From Cylindrotheca closterium (Eukaryota; Bacillariophyta; Bacillariophyceae; Bacillariales; Bacillariaceae): a stretch of 64,000 bases of DNA. A program made the translations under genes and the position numbers. Location of the stretch: the NCBI GenBank assembly GCA_933822405.4, contig CAKOGP040002092.1, forward strand, positions 161,369 to 225,368, in the 5' to 3' direction. Of this stretch, positions 22,701-32,656 are shown in pieces (the stretch's first letter is position 1; each line of letters opens with the position of its first letter). The notes beneath the pieces were generated by a model, which worked only from the letters and a program-made list of their open reading frames with translations, was not told where the DNA came from and did not search any database.

Positions 22701-24613
22701 CGTGTGTATGATCGGGTGAAGGACCTCTTGATTGAAGCTGATAAGATGAATGATGTTGGACCTATTGCTTCTTCGATAGGCGCTGTGAACAAGGAGAAGG
22801 AAACAGCGCTGGCCTTGATCGACGCTATCGGAATTCCTAGAGGCTCGCAAGATGATGCAGAAGATATTACATCGTTGCCTTTGGAGATATTGGGAGTGAA
22901 TTCACTTTTGTGGGGTAAGTTTTGCAATCAGACCTCGTCTTATTCTTTTACATTTCATGAGGCTAACATCTCAAGCTTACTCCAGTCAAACTTCGCTCCT
23001 TCGTTCGGCAGTCCCTGGCTCAAAGAGGGCACTCAGGAACAAAGTTGCCATTCTTTAACTTGAGTGAAAAGAATATGATGGATGTTGCTGGATGGATGAC
23101 TGATGTCATAGTGAGTCAGCCCAGTGCAGGATTAGGATCTGTGCCTGTAGCTTCCGAGGTAGCTATGGAGGCAACCGATCTTCGCACACCACAAGAAGAC
23201 CCTTCTTCTCAAGTGAAAAATTCAAACCGGACGATTGCTAGAGAAAAGGCAACTACTAAAGATGGAAAGCAAGAACCTCCAATCCCGATGTCATCACACT
23301 CTGTTAACATGAATGGCGAAGAGCTTTCAAAAAGAGCTGAATTCAAACAGCATGCGCACAATATCGACAAACTTGAATCAGAACTATTTCGGCTTGTCGA
23401 TGCCGAGATACCACTGTCGTTTGAACGATGCCAGTACGCGGAATCAACTTGTTCTTCTGAATTACAGAGGATCTTTCTCACTGGTGCTACTGGTTTTCTG
23501 GGACGGCATGTCCTTCGATCATTATTAATGAGGGGCGCAGAAGTGACCTGTCTTGTAAGGGGTAAATCTGATGAGGACGCACGGTCGCGTGTGATCAGTG
23601 TGCTTTCATCAATTGGTATGAATGAAGAACCATTATTGGCTCGTTTGAATATTCTGACAGGCAACATTTCGCTTGAAAAGTTTGGTCTTGAGCAGCAGGT
23701 TTATGATATGCTCGCTTGCAATACGGATGCAATCGTCCATGCGGCCGCACAGGTCAAAATGTGGAGCTTAGACACTGCTTTCGGCGACGCACATGAGATG
23801 CTGTATACCAACACTCAAAGTTGTGTTTCCATCTCCCGCCTGTCGGCATGTGCCAAGCAAATTGGGCGCCAAACCATACCAGTCGTCTACACATCTACCA
23901 AGTCTGTCGAAAATGGATTGTCGGAAGGAACAAGTGTTGGGGAAGCTGGTCTTTATTACTCCTCTTCCACAATGCGCCAGCAGCCGTATACCATCAGTAA
24001 GCTACTTGGAGAAACTGCACTGATGTATGGGAGTCGGAAGCATCAAGGTTCACTCTGTATTATGCGACCACCACTGCTCACCTTCTCGTCAGGTGGTGAC
24101 TCTAACGACTCGGATTGGTTCGTGCGCCTTCTTTTGACGGTAATGGACCTCGGACTAGCCCCATCCCACGGACAATCAGAATTTCTGTCAAAACAAACGG
24201 TTTTCGAACCAGTCGACGAGTATGCCAACAAGGTAGTGAAGGAAGTTTTTCAGCAATTAGAAGAACAAAAGCTTGAGTCGACAAGTGATGTGAAATGGGC
24301 CGACGCTTATGAAGAAGAGACAAAGCCAAAGCTTCGTATTAGAGACATCTTGTACCATCTGGAAGGTGATGTTGAACCAGTGCCCGCGTATGCATTCCGA
24401 TCGGCTGTCCTATTTTCGGAACACCCTCTTCCATTCCTGCCTCTTGCAAAGTCCCTGGTCGACCGAAGAGATACAAGAGTAGAGAATGACTTCGACGAGT
24501 CACTTCCTATTGCCGTCGAAAATGGGCAAATACCACCTCTCTTGCAAGAAGGTCTATTGGCTTTTTTGAAGACTCGCTGCCCTAGCATCACAATCAAGTC
24601 AATTGGAGATTAG
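19770..24613 (+). CDS. Adenylation / carrier / thioester-reductase (A-T-R) enzyme with unusual N-terminus
   Basis: Two exons (19770-22914 and 22986-24613, 71-nt intron, phase 1) give 1590 residues. Order: a helical region (about 20-160); a CRLC...CSEC pair of Cys-x2-Cys motifs (about 214-250); an AMP-binding domain (about 370-960) with SSGTSGSGDHKG (about 577-588), YQGYGSTEGGG (about 755-765), YYCTGD (about 840) and IDRVSSLVKLPDG; a carrier motif LEILGVNSL (about 1036-1044), Ser being the likely phosphopantetheine site; and an NAD(P)-dependent reductase domain from FLTGATGFLGR (about 1212) with YTISK (Y-x3-K, about 1380). In known A-T-R enzymes (alpha-aminoadipate or carboxylic acid reductases) an acid is activated as AMP ester, loaded on the carrier and released as aldehyde. 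The substrate here cannot be read. The intron falls directly after the carrier serine segment. Confidence 0.85.
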
Positions 24614-24667
24614 TAAGACTTTAGTTTTTAATCGTTTCTATTGAATATTCGATTCGTGGTTCAGGCT

Positions 24668-25015
24668 TCATTCCCTTGACGATGTTGGTGCATTTGCCAT
24701 GGCTGCCGCCGCCGCTGCTACTTTTGCCTGCTTTCGTTTCCGCAGTCTTTCTCTAATCTCTTGTATTTCTCTTTCTTCTTCTTGAATCTTTGCATCTCCC
24801 ATGGCCCACTCAATTTCTTCGAGCGTCATCGGCATCAGATCGATGGAGATTCGTTTTTCGTATCTTGGATGTCTAATTGGCGCTGCCTTTGGAGGTGGAC
24901 AAACACTCAATGTTCCTTGTGATCTGTCAAGACTCGGTCTGCTATGGTGGAAAGTTTCACTGGTGCTGTTGTGATCGTCGGCTGGTTTGCACATCTTTGC
25001 TTCTTCTTGTTTCAT
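24668..25015 (-). CDS. Small EKRISIDL-motif protein, copy A
   Basis: 115 residues, unknown function. Its stop lies only 54 bp from the convergent A-T-R gene. The conserved core is EKRISIDLMPMTLEEIEWAM followed by DAKIQEEEREIQEIRERLRKRK and an alanine run (about 53-105), predicted as one long charged helix. The N-terminal half is variable. A paralogue with the same core lies at 25867-26238 on the same strand. The conserved EKRISIDL.PM.LEEIEWAM block could be a docking peptide (inference). No signal or membrane segment. Confidence 0.75.
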   Translation of the reverse strand: MKQEEAKMCKPADDHNSTSETFHHSRPSLDRSQGTLSVCPPPKAAPIRHPRYEKRISIDLMPMTLEEIEWAMGDAKIQEEEREIQEIRERLRKRKQAKVAAAAAAMANAPTSSRE

Positions 25016-25866
25016 AAAATTGTGATTTGAAATATGTGTCTGCGGCTGAGTTTATTTCTCATATTTCTGAACGCGTCTAGAAAGGCGCGGGACTCTAGGA
25101 ATTTACGATTAACATTTATGCTTTTACTCACGTCACGTGCTCATGCCGTATGCAGTATTTCGGACACTACTGTACAGTATGGGCTTCTTCGATGAAGCTA
25201 GACCAACTATAAAATACACCTAGTCGTACTTTGTTGTTACAAACTTTTGACAGTTGGGAAATTAAAATGTAATCCTGCTTCTCTACAGTAAATATACGAC
25301 CTACAGTCCTAATGCAAATTCAAATCAAATGCAGCCAACCAGGATGCACCGAGCAAGCGACAACCTTGAACCTAGCTGTCTTGTGTTCTCCAGACCAAGT
25401 GACACACCCTCGTTGAGGCCGACAGTTTCGTTTCAATTAGCGCGAGAATCCTCAGATTGTTCCATCCTGATGTTGGACCCACTTTACCGAACGACAACGA
25501 CACTCTCGTCGAGGATGCTCAGGATGGTCGTAACATTGGTCTGGCCCTTTCGACCCCATGGAACATTTCTTTTTGGGATGAAGGCAATTACCATTCATGA
25601 AAGACAATGCTCGATATCGGCACAAAGGTCAAAGTCTTTCGAATTCTGTAGTCGTGACACCAGTAGTAGCAGTTATTCAAACGTTTGTTTCTTTTGTTGA
25701 GGAGGCAAATAGGAATTCTTAGAACAACATTCGATCGATTGAACAGCATCGCACAGCGAAATATAGATTGCACGTTTCGATTCGTTCTAATGTTTTTCTA
25801 ATATTGCCGTGTGTGATCTATGACCTCTCGGTGTTTTGGGACTTTCTGACCAGACCAGGACGAATG
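25016..25866. other. Intergenic, no convincing gene
   Basis: Lies between the two EKRISIDL paralogues. Open frames exist in two phases near 25329-25700, but neither has a recognisable domain and they contradict each other, so none is called. The SPFEFC-rich open frame ending near 25700 remains a remote possibility. Confidence 0.4.
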
Positions 25867-26238
25867 CTAATTTCTTGATGTTGGTGGCGACGTTGCAGCG
25901 GCTGCGGCTGCTTTTGCCTTCTTTCTTCGTTGTATCCTTTCTCGGATTTGTTGAATTTCTCTCTCTTCCTCCTGGACTTTTGCATCTTCCATGGCCCACT
26001 CGATTTCTTCAAGTGACATTGGAATCAGGTCGATGGAGATTCGTTTCTCGAGCCGCTTCACTTTTCTGGGCGGTGTGGTTTTGGCTTTTTGTCTTGGTGC
26101 CGCGAAAAGATTCAGTCCACCTCGTTCCGATCGTTCACTATTGTCGTTGTCGCTTGTCATGCTATTGCTCGTTGATGATGATTGTGTTTTGTGAACTGTT
26201 CTTGTTGTTGTGAATTGTGAATTCAGTGTTGGTTGCAA
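25867..26238 (-). CDS. Small EKRISIDL-motif protein, copy B
   Basis: 123 residues. From about residue 63 it matches copy A: EKRISIDLIPMSLEEIEWAM, then DAKVQEEEREIQQIRERIQRRKKAK and an alanine run ending TSPPTSRN (copy A ends NAPTSSRE). The N-terminal 60 residues are Ser/Thr/Asn-rich and not alignable with copy A. Tandem duplication is the simplest origin. Function unknown. The gene diverges from the motif protein at 26803 with about 560 bp between them. Confidence 0.75.
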   Translation of the reverse strand: MQPTLNSQFTTTRTVHKTQSSSTSNSMTSDNDNSERSERGGLNLFAAPRQKAKTTPPRKVKRLEKRISIDLIPMSLEEIEWAMEDAKVQEEEREIQQIRERIQRRKKAKAAAAAATSPPTSRN

Positions 26239-26802
26239 ATTTAGATCGTGTGGAATATATTGATGGCGGCGGTCGTCAGTTTTGTGAAGTTCAAAATTAG
26301 ACCGCTCGCAAAAAAAATGGCTTCATTCCCGTATTTTCAGTCTTGCTTCCATAATTGTTGATATCAAGCAATAAACAGTAATTTTCTTCGGCGGTAGGCA
26401 GACATGATGCGCACGTGCTGAAGGTGCTCGTAGCAGAGCTCGTGATGACGGATTACCGCCAAATTGAGAATAATGCGAGTTTTCGAAACGAGTGAGTCGC
26501 CGGTTTGAATGAAGGTTCAAGATGCCATACCCCTGGGATGGGTAGGTGTAGAATTAGCCGAATTCTTTTAACAAAGAAATGTCGAACACAGATGAGGGTT
26601 TTCGGATATTCTTCGATGAAATGATCCATAAGTGACCGCTCTACCAATATGAAATGTGTTGAGACGAAAGGAACTCCTTTCATTGAACGTTGGTCATCTT
26701 TGGGCTTTTTCAGAATTTCACAAAACACAAAAAGCCTTTTGGTACAAAATCTCGTCATTCATTCGATTACAATAGTATCATCATTGACATCTATCCAAAA
26801 AC
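26239..26802. promoter_or_regulatory. Divergent intergenic region
   Basis: Separates the EKRISIDL copy B gene (-) from the motif protein (+), so both promoters should lie here. No named site can be identified. A minus-strand open frame at 26453-26758 has no family or domain support. Confidence 0.35.
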
Positions 26803-27213
26803 ATGGCAAAACGATCAGCTCTCACCCAGTCCGATTCAATACTAAGCATCCAATCCACGAGAAGCAGTGTCTCCTTCACAACCATAGAAGTTCACGAACA
26901 TGCCATGATTCTCAGTGACGGTCCATCTGCATCAGGTGGCCCCGCCGTAGAACTAGATTGGAGTCCGCAATCCGAGTCCACCATGAGTTTGGAAGAATAC
27001 GAAGCGAGCAGGATACAACGCAAGAAGTCTATTCCACAAATGATGATTCCTGGCAGTTTCCGAACAGCCATATTGGTAGAAAGCGGGTACACCATGAATG
27101 AAATCACGGAATCGGCTTCCAAAGCAGCTCCACCGAGACCATCCTTGCGCAAAAGCATTTCCATAAGGGCGAAGAAATTTCTCAAGTCACGATCCTGGAA
27201 ATCACTTTCGTAA
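26803..27213 (+). CDS. Small diatom-type VSF..IEV motif protein
   Basis: 136 residues. Near residues 22-46 it has SSVSFTTIEVHEHAMILSDG followed by PSASGGPAVELDW. From memory, this resembles a motif common in diatom hypothetical proteins (V.F..V.IRE...ILGDNP....GPPL...W); I could not check it. A segment with LEEYEASRIQRKK (about 66-78) and a basic C-terminus (LRKSISIRAKKFLKSRSWKS) follow. No signal peptide or membrane segment. The function of this motif family is not known to me. The start is the first ATG after the upstream stop. Confidence 0.7.
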   Translation: MAKRSALTQSDSILSIQSTRSSVSFTTIEVHEHAMILSDGPSASGGPAVELDWSPQSESTMSLEEYEASRIQRKKSIPQMMIPGSFRTAILVESGYTMNEITESASKAAPPRPSLRKSISIRAKKFLKSRSWKSLS

Positions 27214-27918
27214 CTCGCACTGGCTATAACCATTTGCTTTGAATTTTTGGGGTACATACGATGAAAAGCATGAAGGCCATTACTATACTACAAACAAGAA
27301 TATAGAATACAAATTTGGAATTTACAGCCTGATTACAAGTTACAACGATGCGATTGCATAATATGTAGATTGCAAGAACTACGCCCTCAACACCAGGGAG
27401 ACTAAGCTTGATGGAGTCGAGATTGGAACAAGAGGAGAAGAACTCATGGATAGAAACTTAATTGCGCCAATCCATGTCAGTGAAACAGCTAATTTACCAC
27501 GCGGTGAAATATTTTTGACACTACACCATTTCACCTAAATAGCACAGCGGCTCGGGTTAAAGAAAGCAATTAATTCACCACACGTGCTGCGGTGAAACAT
27601 TGTTGACACTATAATTCTGCGCCTATATCATATAAGTAGAGTACTGAATTGGACCGCGCTTCTGCAGCGCAGCGACGCGACGTATTGAAAGTTCGCATTT
27701 CGACTCAATGGACCAATCTTCAATTAGTCTTACCAGAATTATTGTACGGACGACGGCTGGTTCGATATGCAGATCATTTTCAATTTGGGACATTCTGAAT
27801 GAATCGAATTGCATAGGATCTCACTTGAGACGCGTTGCGTAAAGTGGGTCGTCAGGCACTGTTGCCATAATCATTATTCCAAGCTGCATCCACTCGTAGT
27901 ACCAATCAGCAAGTTCCA
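27214..27918. other. Intergenic with GGTGAA/TTCACC inverted motifs
   Basis: No supported gene. A cluster of GGTGAA and TTCACC motifs lies at about 27495-27595. One pair flanks a 13-16 bp spacer around 27503-27534, and another flanks an 11-bp spacer (TTCACCACACGTGCTGCGGTGAA region, about 27575-27597). Both are followed by a TTGACACTA block, so the unit is also a direct repeat with a spacing of about 85 bp. Confidence 0.5.
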
Positions 27919-28578
27919 ATGAATGTCCCCAACAACGATATTGTGGCCGTCGCTACACTCGAAGGAAGTCAAACATACCTCGTGGATTTGCCCATGGAAG
28001 TTCCACCAGAGATGCTGGGTCTCACTTTAACTGGATCGCCACCAACTATTTCACAAGTGGATCTCAAGAGTCCACTACAAGGAAAGGTTCAAGTTGGTCA
28101 TTATATTCATGCCGTCAAACTTGTGAATATGGAGATTCTGAACTTGGTCGGTTGCAATCACTTGACAGAAGTTCTCCGCTTCAACGCCAACTATCCAAGA
28201 CAATTGGTGATTTCGCATAGCATATCCTTTATTGATCCAATGGTTGGAAAACGAGCCAATCACCCATTTTTCAAGCATCAGCTGTCCCCAAGCCCACAGT
28301 TGGGATTTGCCATTCTAGGATTCCCACCCGTTATTTCATCTGTGGCGGAGGGTGAGATGAAAACTCGCCTATTCCCTGGACAAACGGTAGAAGCACTACA
28401 CATTCCGGGACGACCGTTGATGAACCTTCAAGCTGGAGGATTTACAAGCCACAATGTATATAGGGCGCTTTCGGAAACATCGGGTGTAGAAGGCCGCCAA
28501 CTCATCGTCCGAGATGGTCACAAAGTACAAAAAGAAGTCGGCTCGAATGCCTGTTTTGACGACTGCGTCATTTCATGA
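27919..28578 (+). CDS. Protein with two PDZ-like domains
   Basis: 219 residues. Two similar halves are visible. Residues about 33-100 contain EMLGLTLTGSPPTISQVD followed by SPLQGKVQVGHYIHAV and end with RQLVIS. Residues about 128-205 contain PQLGFAILGFPPVISSV, LFPGQTVEAL and RQLIVRDG. In each, LG[LF]x[LI] is followed by SPPTIS..V / GFPPVIS.V, a GH/GQ turn and a closing hydrophobic strand, which is the usual layout of a PDZ fold. PDZ domains bind C-terminal peptides. The C-terminus has cysteines (ACFDDCVIS). No signal peptide or transmembrane segment. The partner is unknown. Confidence 0.65.
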   Translation: MNVPNNDIVAVATLEGSQTYLVDLPMEVPPEMLGLTLTGSPPTISQVDLKSPLQGKVQVGHYIHAVKLVNMEILNLVGCNHLTEVLRFNANYPRQLVISHSISFIDPMVGKRANHPFFKHQLSPSPQLGFAILGFPPVISSVAEGEMKTRLFPGQTVEALHIPGRPLMNLQAGGFTSHNVYRALSETSGVEGRQLIVRDGHKVQKEVGSNACFDDCVIS

Positions 28579-28841
28579 CAGCATTACAGGAATATTTACA
28601 TAGCACTTGCAACAGACTTTATTCTTAGTTGGTTTAAAAAACCAAATGATGCATAACTTCCTTTCATGACAAGCTTTTGCTTTTGCATTCCAAGTAGTCG
28701 AATGTTCCGTTTCCGTTGCCATTGCCAACTCGCCATTGAAGAAAATAAGAAGTCAACGGTATCTTTCAAAACATATCGAAGCATCGAAACTATTTTAAAA
28801 TAAAAGCTCGGTCGATAAAACAAAATACGGAAATCATCACC

Positions 28842-29708
28842 ATGCCTTCAATATTCAAAAAACTATCATCCAAGCGCAAGTCTACAGGTATAAGCAAGAA
28901 AAAGTCGTCTGACCAATCCAGCATCTTCCGCCTGAAGAAATCTTCCAACGAACAAAAACCCACCATTGATCCCCCAACCACCAGCAGTGATGGAGGGCAA
29001 TTCGAACAGCCATGCCTCACATGGACGTCATCCTTTGAGTCGGCAGCAGAGTCGCAAGTCATTGTTCCCTCATTTTCAAACTCCAGTGATGAATCCTCTT
29101 CGCAATCCGAAATTGAATCATTGAAACAATCCCATTCGGAAGAATTAGAACGAATGTCCGCCCAAATCTCCAAACTCGAAAAGGCCAATGAAAGCTTGAA
29201 AATGGAAAAAGAAACTTCAGAACAAGCCATGCTGGAACAAGAAAGTGAGATCATTCAAAAGAACTCGGAAATCATCAGTCTGAGCGATTCTCTAGCAAAG
29301 ACGACGGCCAAGGTCGAAGAAGAAGAATCATCATCCACCACAAATAATACTAGGGCAAGGACACTCTCGGAAGAGATTTTCGGTAATGAATACCAACGAA
29401 AGTACGAAACTGTTCAGACCATTGTTTATCATCAAGAGCTTGACATTGTCACCAAGGCGGAAGAGATTTCCTATCTGCAAAGCGCCTTGCGAGCCCAAGA
29501 GCTCCAGCATGGTGCTCAATTGAGAATGCTTCAGGCCAAGCTGCTCGAACGAGAAGACGAAATCAAATCTCTGAAGGACGAATTGACCGTGACGAGTCAG
29601 CTCGTGTCCCAAACGGCAAGTATGCTATTGAAACATCAGAAAAAGGACGCTGGCTATTTGGAATATTGGACTTCTGGGAGGAGCTGCAATCACACCAAAA
29701 CATCGTAG
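28842..29708 (+). CDS. Coiled-coil protein
   Basis: 288 residues. The N-terminal 90 are basic, then Ser-rich (KKLSSKRKSTGISKKKSS). Residues about 90-150 (SEIESLKQSHSEELERMSAQ...) and about 190-265 have heptad-like Leu/Ile/Glu/Lys spacing that predicts coiled coils, with a Ser/Thr/Asn linker between. No domain beyond the coil is recognisable. It is probably a structural or adaptor protein. The stop lies about 120 bp from the convergent transporter gene. Confidence 0.7.
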   Translation: MPSIFKKLSSKRKSTGISKKKSSDQSSIFRLKKSSNEQKPTIDPPTTSSDGGQFEQPCLTWTSSFESAAESQVIVPSFSNSSDESSSQSEIESLKQSHSEELERMSAQISKLEKANESLKMEKETSEQAMLEQESEIIQKNSEIISLSDSLAKTTAKVEEEESSSTTNNTRARTLSEEIFGNEYQRKYETVQTIVYHQELDIVTKAEEISYLQSALRAQELQHGAQLRMLQAKLLEREDEIKSLKDELTVTSQLVSQTASMLLKHQKKDAGYLEYWTSGRSCNHTKTS

Positions 29709-29827
29709 ACATAACAACATCAAACGCCAAATGGCCATTGTGATGATACTTTGGAACAAGTACAAATGATACCCTCGATTGTATAATATCACAAGTATTA
29801 TAATTACACTATGCATAAATTCATTTT

Positions 29828-31000
29828 CTAAACAAAATTGGCGTTGCCCCTCTGAGAGGCCGCAGACGATGAATGGCTCAGCAGTTCGTCATCCTGGTGT
29901 TGTGAAATACTAGGAGTACTCTCTTCATCTCTCTGTGCAAGGTTGACAAGAACAAAACCACCAAGCACAGACAAAGCTCCACATATCGACATTATATTCA
30001 GAACGTCTGGCTGACCCATGGCAATATCACACACGAATGCCATCGGAATGGTCATCCCCAAGCCCACATTGGCCACCGTCGCAGAAGTCAAAATGACGGA
30101 TCTTGCCCAAAGATAGTCACTCAGCACATTATCCAAAAGTCCTTTGATCACCAGGCAGCCAAATACGACCATCGATAGACTAGAAGACAAATGCAATAGC
30201 TCCCAAATCAGCACTGGACTGAGACCAATGGCGATCCATACCCCCAGACATCCCAAGAAGAGTTGCATACTCATTAGGGATTCATCCTTGGGACAAAGTA
30301 CTCGGACCATGACGGCATATCCACCCCATCCAGCCGCCGAGAGCAATCCCAACAAGTCACCCCATAGTTCCATGGTACTTTCATTACTGCTACCACCGCC
30401 ACCACCTGAACTTGTGGCTGCAGCATCATGTTTGGCCGTCAATATGGATCCCAAAATCCCGAGCGTGACGCCAGTGAGTTTCCACCAATGAAAGCGTTCG
30501 TCCTTTAGCCAGAGGGCTAGTATAAAGGTAAACAAACTTCCGGTACTAGCCAAAATGGTAGACGAGGTAATGGAAATGTATTGCAAGCTGGCATAGAACG
30601 CATAGTTGGCCAAAAACCAAAGAGGCGCAAGCTTGGCGGATGCCACAATGTGATCTCGTACGGTCCAATAGTGTTTTGGTTCTTGTTGATGTTGTTGTAA
30701 AGACGGAGGAAGACCCTCCAAATGATAATCATCATGTTGGGTCGTCATCATGCCATCATTATCAGTATCTGTTGCTTGCCTATCATCACGAGAGGACGAC
30801 GGCGACAACTTGCGACATTCCAGCGGCAAGAATATCGTAAACAAGGCACCACCAATGTACGTTAACAAAAAGGGACTCTTGAAATCGGCTTGATCATAAA
30901 GGACTTTGACCAAGACACTGGCGGCACTCCAAATCACAGCCACCAAAAAGATGAAAACGAGACCGAGGGTATACGGGGATACAGAAGGAAGGCGAAGCAT
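29828..31000 (-). CDS. DMT-superfamily transporter, SLC35F-like
   Basis: 390 residues with about ten hydrophobic segments, the DMT/EamA layout. First segment about 11-33 (LGLVFIFLVAVIWSAASVLV). The segment YASLQYISITSSTILASTGS, followed by LFTFILALWLKDERFHWWKL, matches the SLC35F3/F4/F5 type, where an Asn-Tyr...Ser-rich helix lies at this position. A cytoplasmic loop of about 60 polar residues (about 60-115) separates helices 2 and 3. SLC35F members are poorly characterised solute carriers of internal membranes, so the substrate is not predictable. The C-terminal tail is Ser-rich and acidic. Confidence 0.8.
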   Translation of the reverse strand: MLRLPSVSPYTLGLVFIFLVAVIWSAASVLVKVLYDQADFKSPFLLTYIGGALFTIFLPLECRKLSPSSSRDDRQATDTDNDGMMTTQHDDYHLEGLPPSLQQHQQEPKHYWTVRDHIVASAKLAPLWFLANYAFYASLQYISITSSTILASTGSLFTFILALWLKDERFHWWKLTGVTLGILGSILTAKHDAAATSSGGGGGSSNESTMELWGDLLGLLSAAGWGGYAVMVRVLCPKDESLMSMQLFLGCLGVWIAIGLSPVLIWELLHLSSSLSMVVFGCLVIKGLLDNVLSDYLWARSVILTSATVANVGLGMTIPMAFVCDIAMGQPDVLNIMSICGALSVLGGFVLVNLAQRDEESTPSISQHQDDELLSHSSSAASQRGNANFV

Positions 31001-31699
31001 ACCTTATCCCGTACAAGTACTATCTTGGTACTGGGTCGTAACAGTGGATCATTTGGGTGATGCTATAAGAGTTTGTGTGCTGATTGTGGTACTATGGTAC
31101 AATATGTCATGCCTTGTTTGTGTGAAGGAAACATTATAATGGAAGAGATGATGATAAAATAGAAAAGAGATTTATTCTCGAGACCTCGAATCAAAATCCA
31201 ATCGAAGTATTCGGCCCAACGGAAGCTGATCGATTAGATTAGATTCGATTTGATTGCACGCAGTATTTTTATGTCTTGATATCTGTGGACACCATCATCT
31301 CATACGTTGGATCTACTGGGTTGCCTAATGTTCTCAGTTATTCTCTTCTTTTCAGCGGCATCGCAACTATTTCTGTTGTTGAATCTTCTTGATAGGCCTT
31401 CTGTCTTCACATTCCTGTCAGGACAACTTCAAAAAGAATGAAATGATGCTATGTGAGAAGCATACGAAGTGGCACCAGTGTTTGTGGGCAGTCATGAACC
31501 CCTAGCTAGATCAACCACCGACGTTCCCAGAGACACATGATGATGCCTTGCTCGTTGGCTTCAAAATTCTGCGGAGTATGTACCAATGCAAATTTCAGTA
31601 CCGAAAACGTGTTGATGACAACTCGCTTCAAGCCTTTTTTCCCCTCTGGCCAAACCGTATTGGTCACATACATTTGGAGCAAACGAATTTCAATACACG
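31001..31699. promoter_or_regulatory. Divergent intergenic region
   Basis: Between the transporter gene (-) and the BTB gene (+). No supported coding frame. The last 100 bp contain several short open frames that overlap the 5' end of the BTB gene. No specific site can be named. Confidence 0.35.
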
Positions 31700-32656
31700 A
31701 TGGGTTCGATGGAAGCAAAGGACAAAGAATCATCCTTCAATAGCAATTTCCAGTTTGATGTTGTTGGGAAGCTGTACGAGGCTTTCAAGTCGTTGCTGAA
31801 ACGATTTCCTAATACCGTCTCGGTGTTTGTCGATATCACTTTGGTCCTTGTTCTGACTGTTGCGTTAGCTCTGTATTCTTGGCACTTCTTCTTCAGAGGT
31901 TTATTGAGGATGATTCACGATGAGAACGCCAACCAACCAAACTGCTTTACTGGGTTCCGAAGTGTCACAGAAGCGATCAAACAACGAACTGATGGAGAAC
32001 GATCCCTCAACACTGTCAAGTTTGACGTTGGAGGAAGGCTTTACGAGGTTTCCAAGTCCTTGTTGGAACAATTCCCTAGTACCATCTTGGCCGAGAAGGT
32101 TCAGAAGGGTTCCTCGTCTTCCATTCCCATTTTCATCGACCGGGATCCTGATCGATTTGCATTTTGTCTTGATTACATGCGCGATATTGGTGTGGTGCAT
32201 TTACCAGAGAATGTCCCCAAACCAGCAATTCTCAAAGACCTCCAGTTTCTAGGCTTTGCGGACATTGACGGAACAAAGATTGACGACGAGAAGGCAAAGC
32301 AAAACTGCCTTTCTAGGTTCAACCACCTTACAGAAGAAACCACACGACGAATTTGGACATTGGAGAAGAAGGCAGAGGCATTGGAAAAAGAGCTCTTGGA
32401 ACAAAAGAAGAAACACGAGATGGAAAAGTATGCAACAAAAAAGTTATTGATGAAATCTAAACCAAAATCATCGATGACACTATCGAAGAAACGAAATCCG
32501 AAATTATCAAAATTATTGTTGAGACCAGCAAAGACACTAGATCCAAAATTATCAAAACTATCGTTGGGATCAAGGAGACTGAATATTCGGGGCAAACTAA
32601 GCCGCCGCAATCCTCTAGCATTAGCATCATCAAAAGTATCACCGCAAGACGAGTAA
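31700..32656 (+). CDS. BTB (T1/KCTD-type) protein with a nested N-terminal copy and membrane segment
   Basis: 318 residues. A complete BTB domain of the potassium-channel tetramerisation type lies at about 104-205: VKFDVGGRLYEVSKSLLEQF...IPIFIDRDPDRFAFCLDYMR. Residues about 12-42 (FQFDVVGKLYEAFKSLLKRF, then PNTVSVFVDI) repeat the start of this domain in decayed form, followed by a hydrophobic stretch (about 45-75, VLVLTVALALYSWHFFFRGL) that could span a membrane. The C-terminal third is Lys/Ser-rich. BTB domains of this class oligomerise and often link substrates to cullin-3 ligases; that role is not shown here. A frameshifted relative lies at 44619-45003. Confidence 0.75.
   Translation: MGSMEAKDKESSFNSNFQFDVVGKLYEAFKSLLKRFPNTVSVFVDITLVLVLTVALALYSWHFFFRGLLRMIHDENANQPNCFTGFRSVTEAIKQRTDGERSLNTVKFDVGGRLYEVSKSLLEQFPSTILAEKVQKGSSSSIPIFIDRDPDRFAFCLDYMRDIGVVHLPENVPKPAILKDLQFLGFADIDGTKIDDEKAKQNCLSRFNHLTEETTRRIWTLEKKAEALEKELLEQKKKHEMEKYATKKLLMKSKPKSSMTLSKKRNPKLSKLLLRPAKTLDPKLSKLSLGSRRLNIRGKLSRRNPLALASSKVSPQDE

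Noticed and set aside
25329..25700. 123-residue frame between the EKRISIDL paralogues
   Set aside because: An overlapping second frame looks no worse, and neither has a domain or a paralogue.
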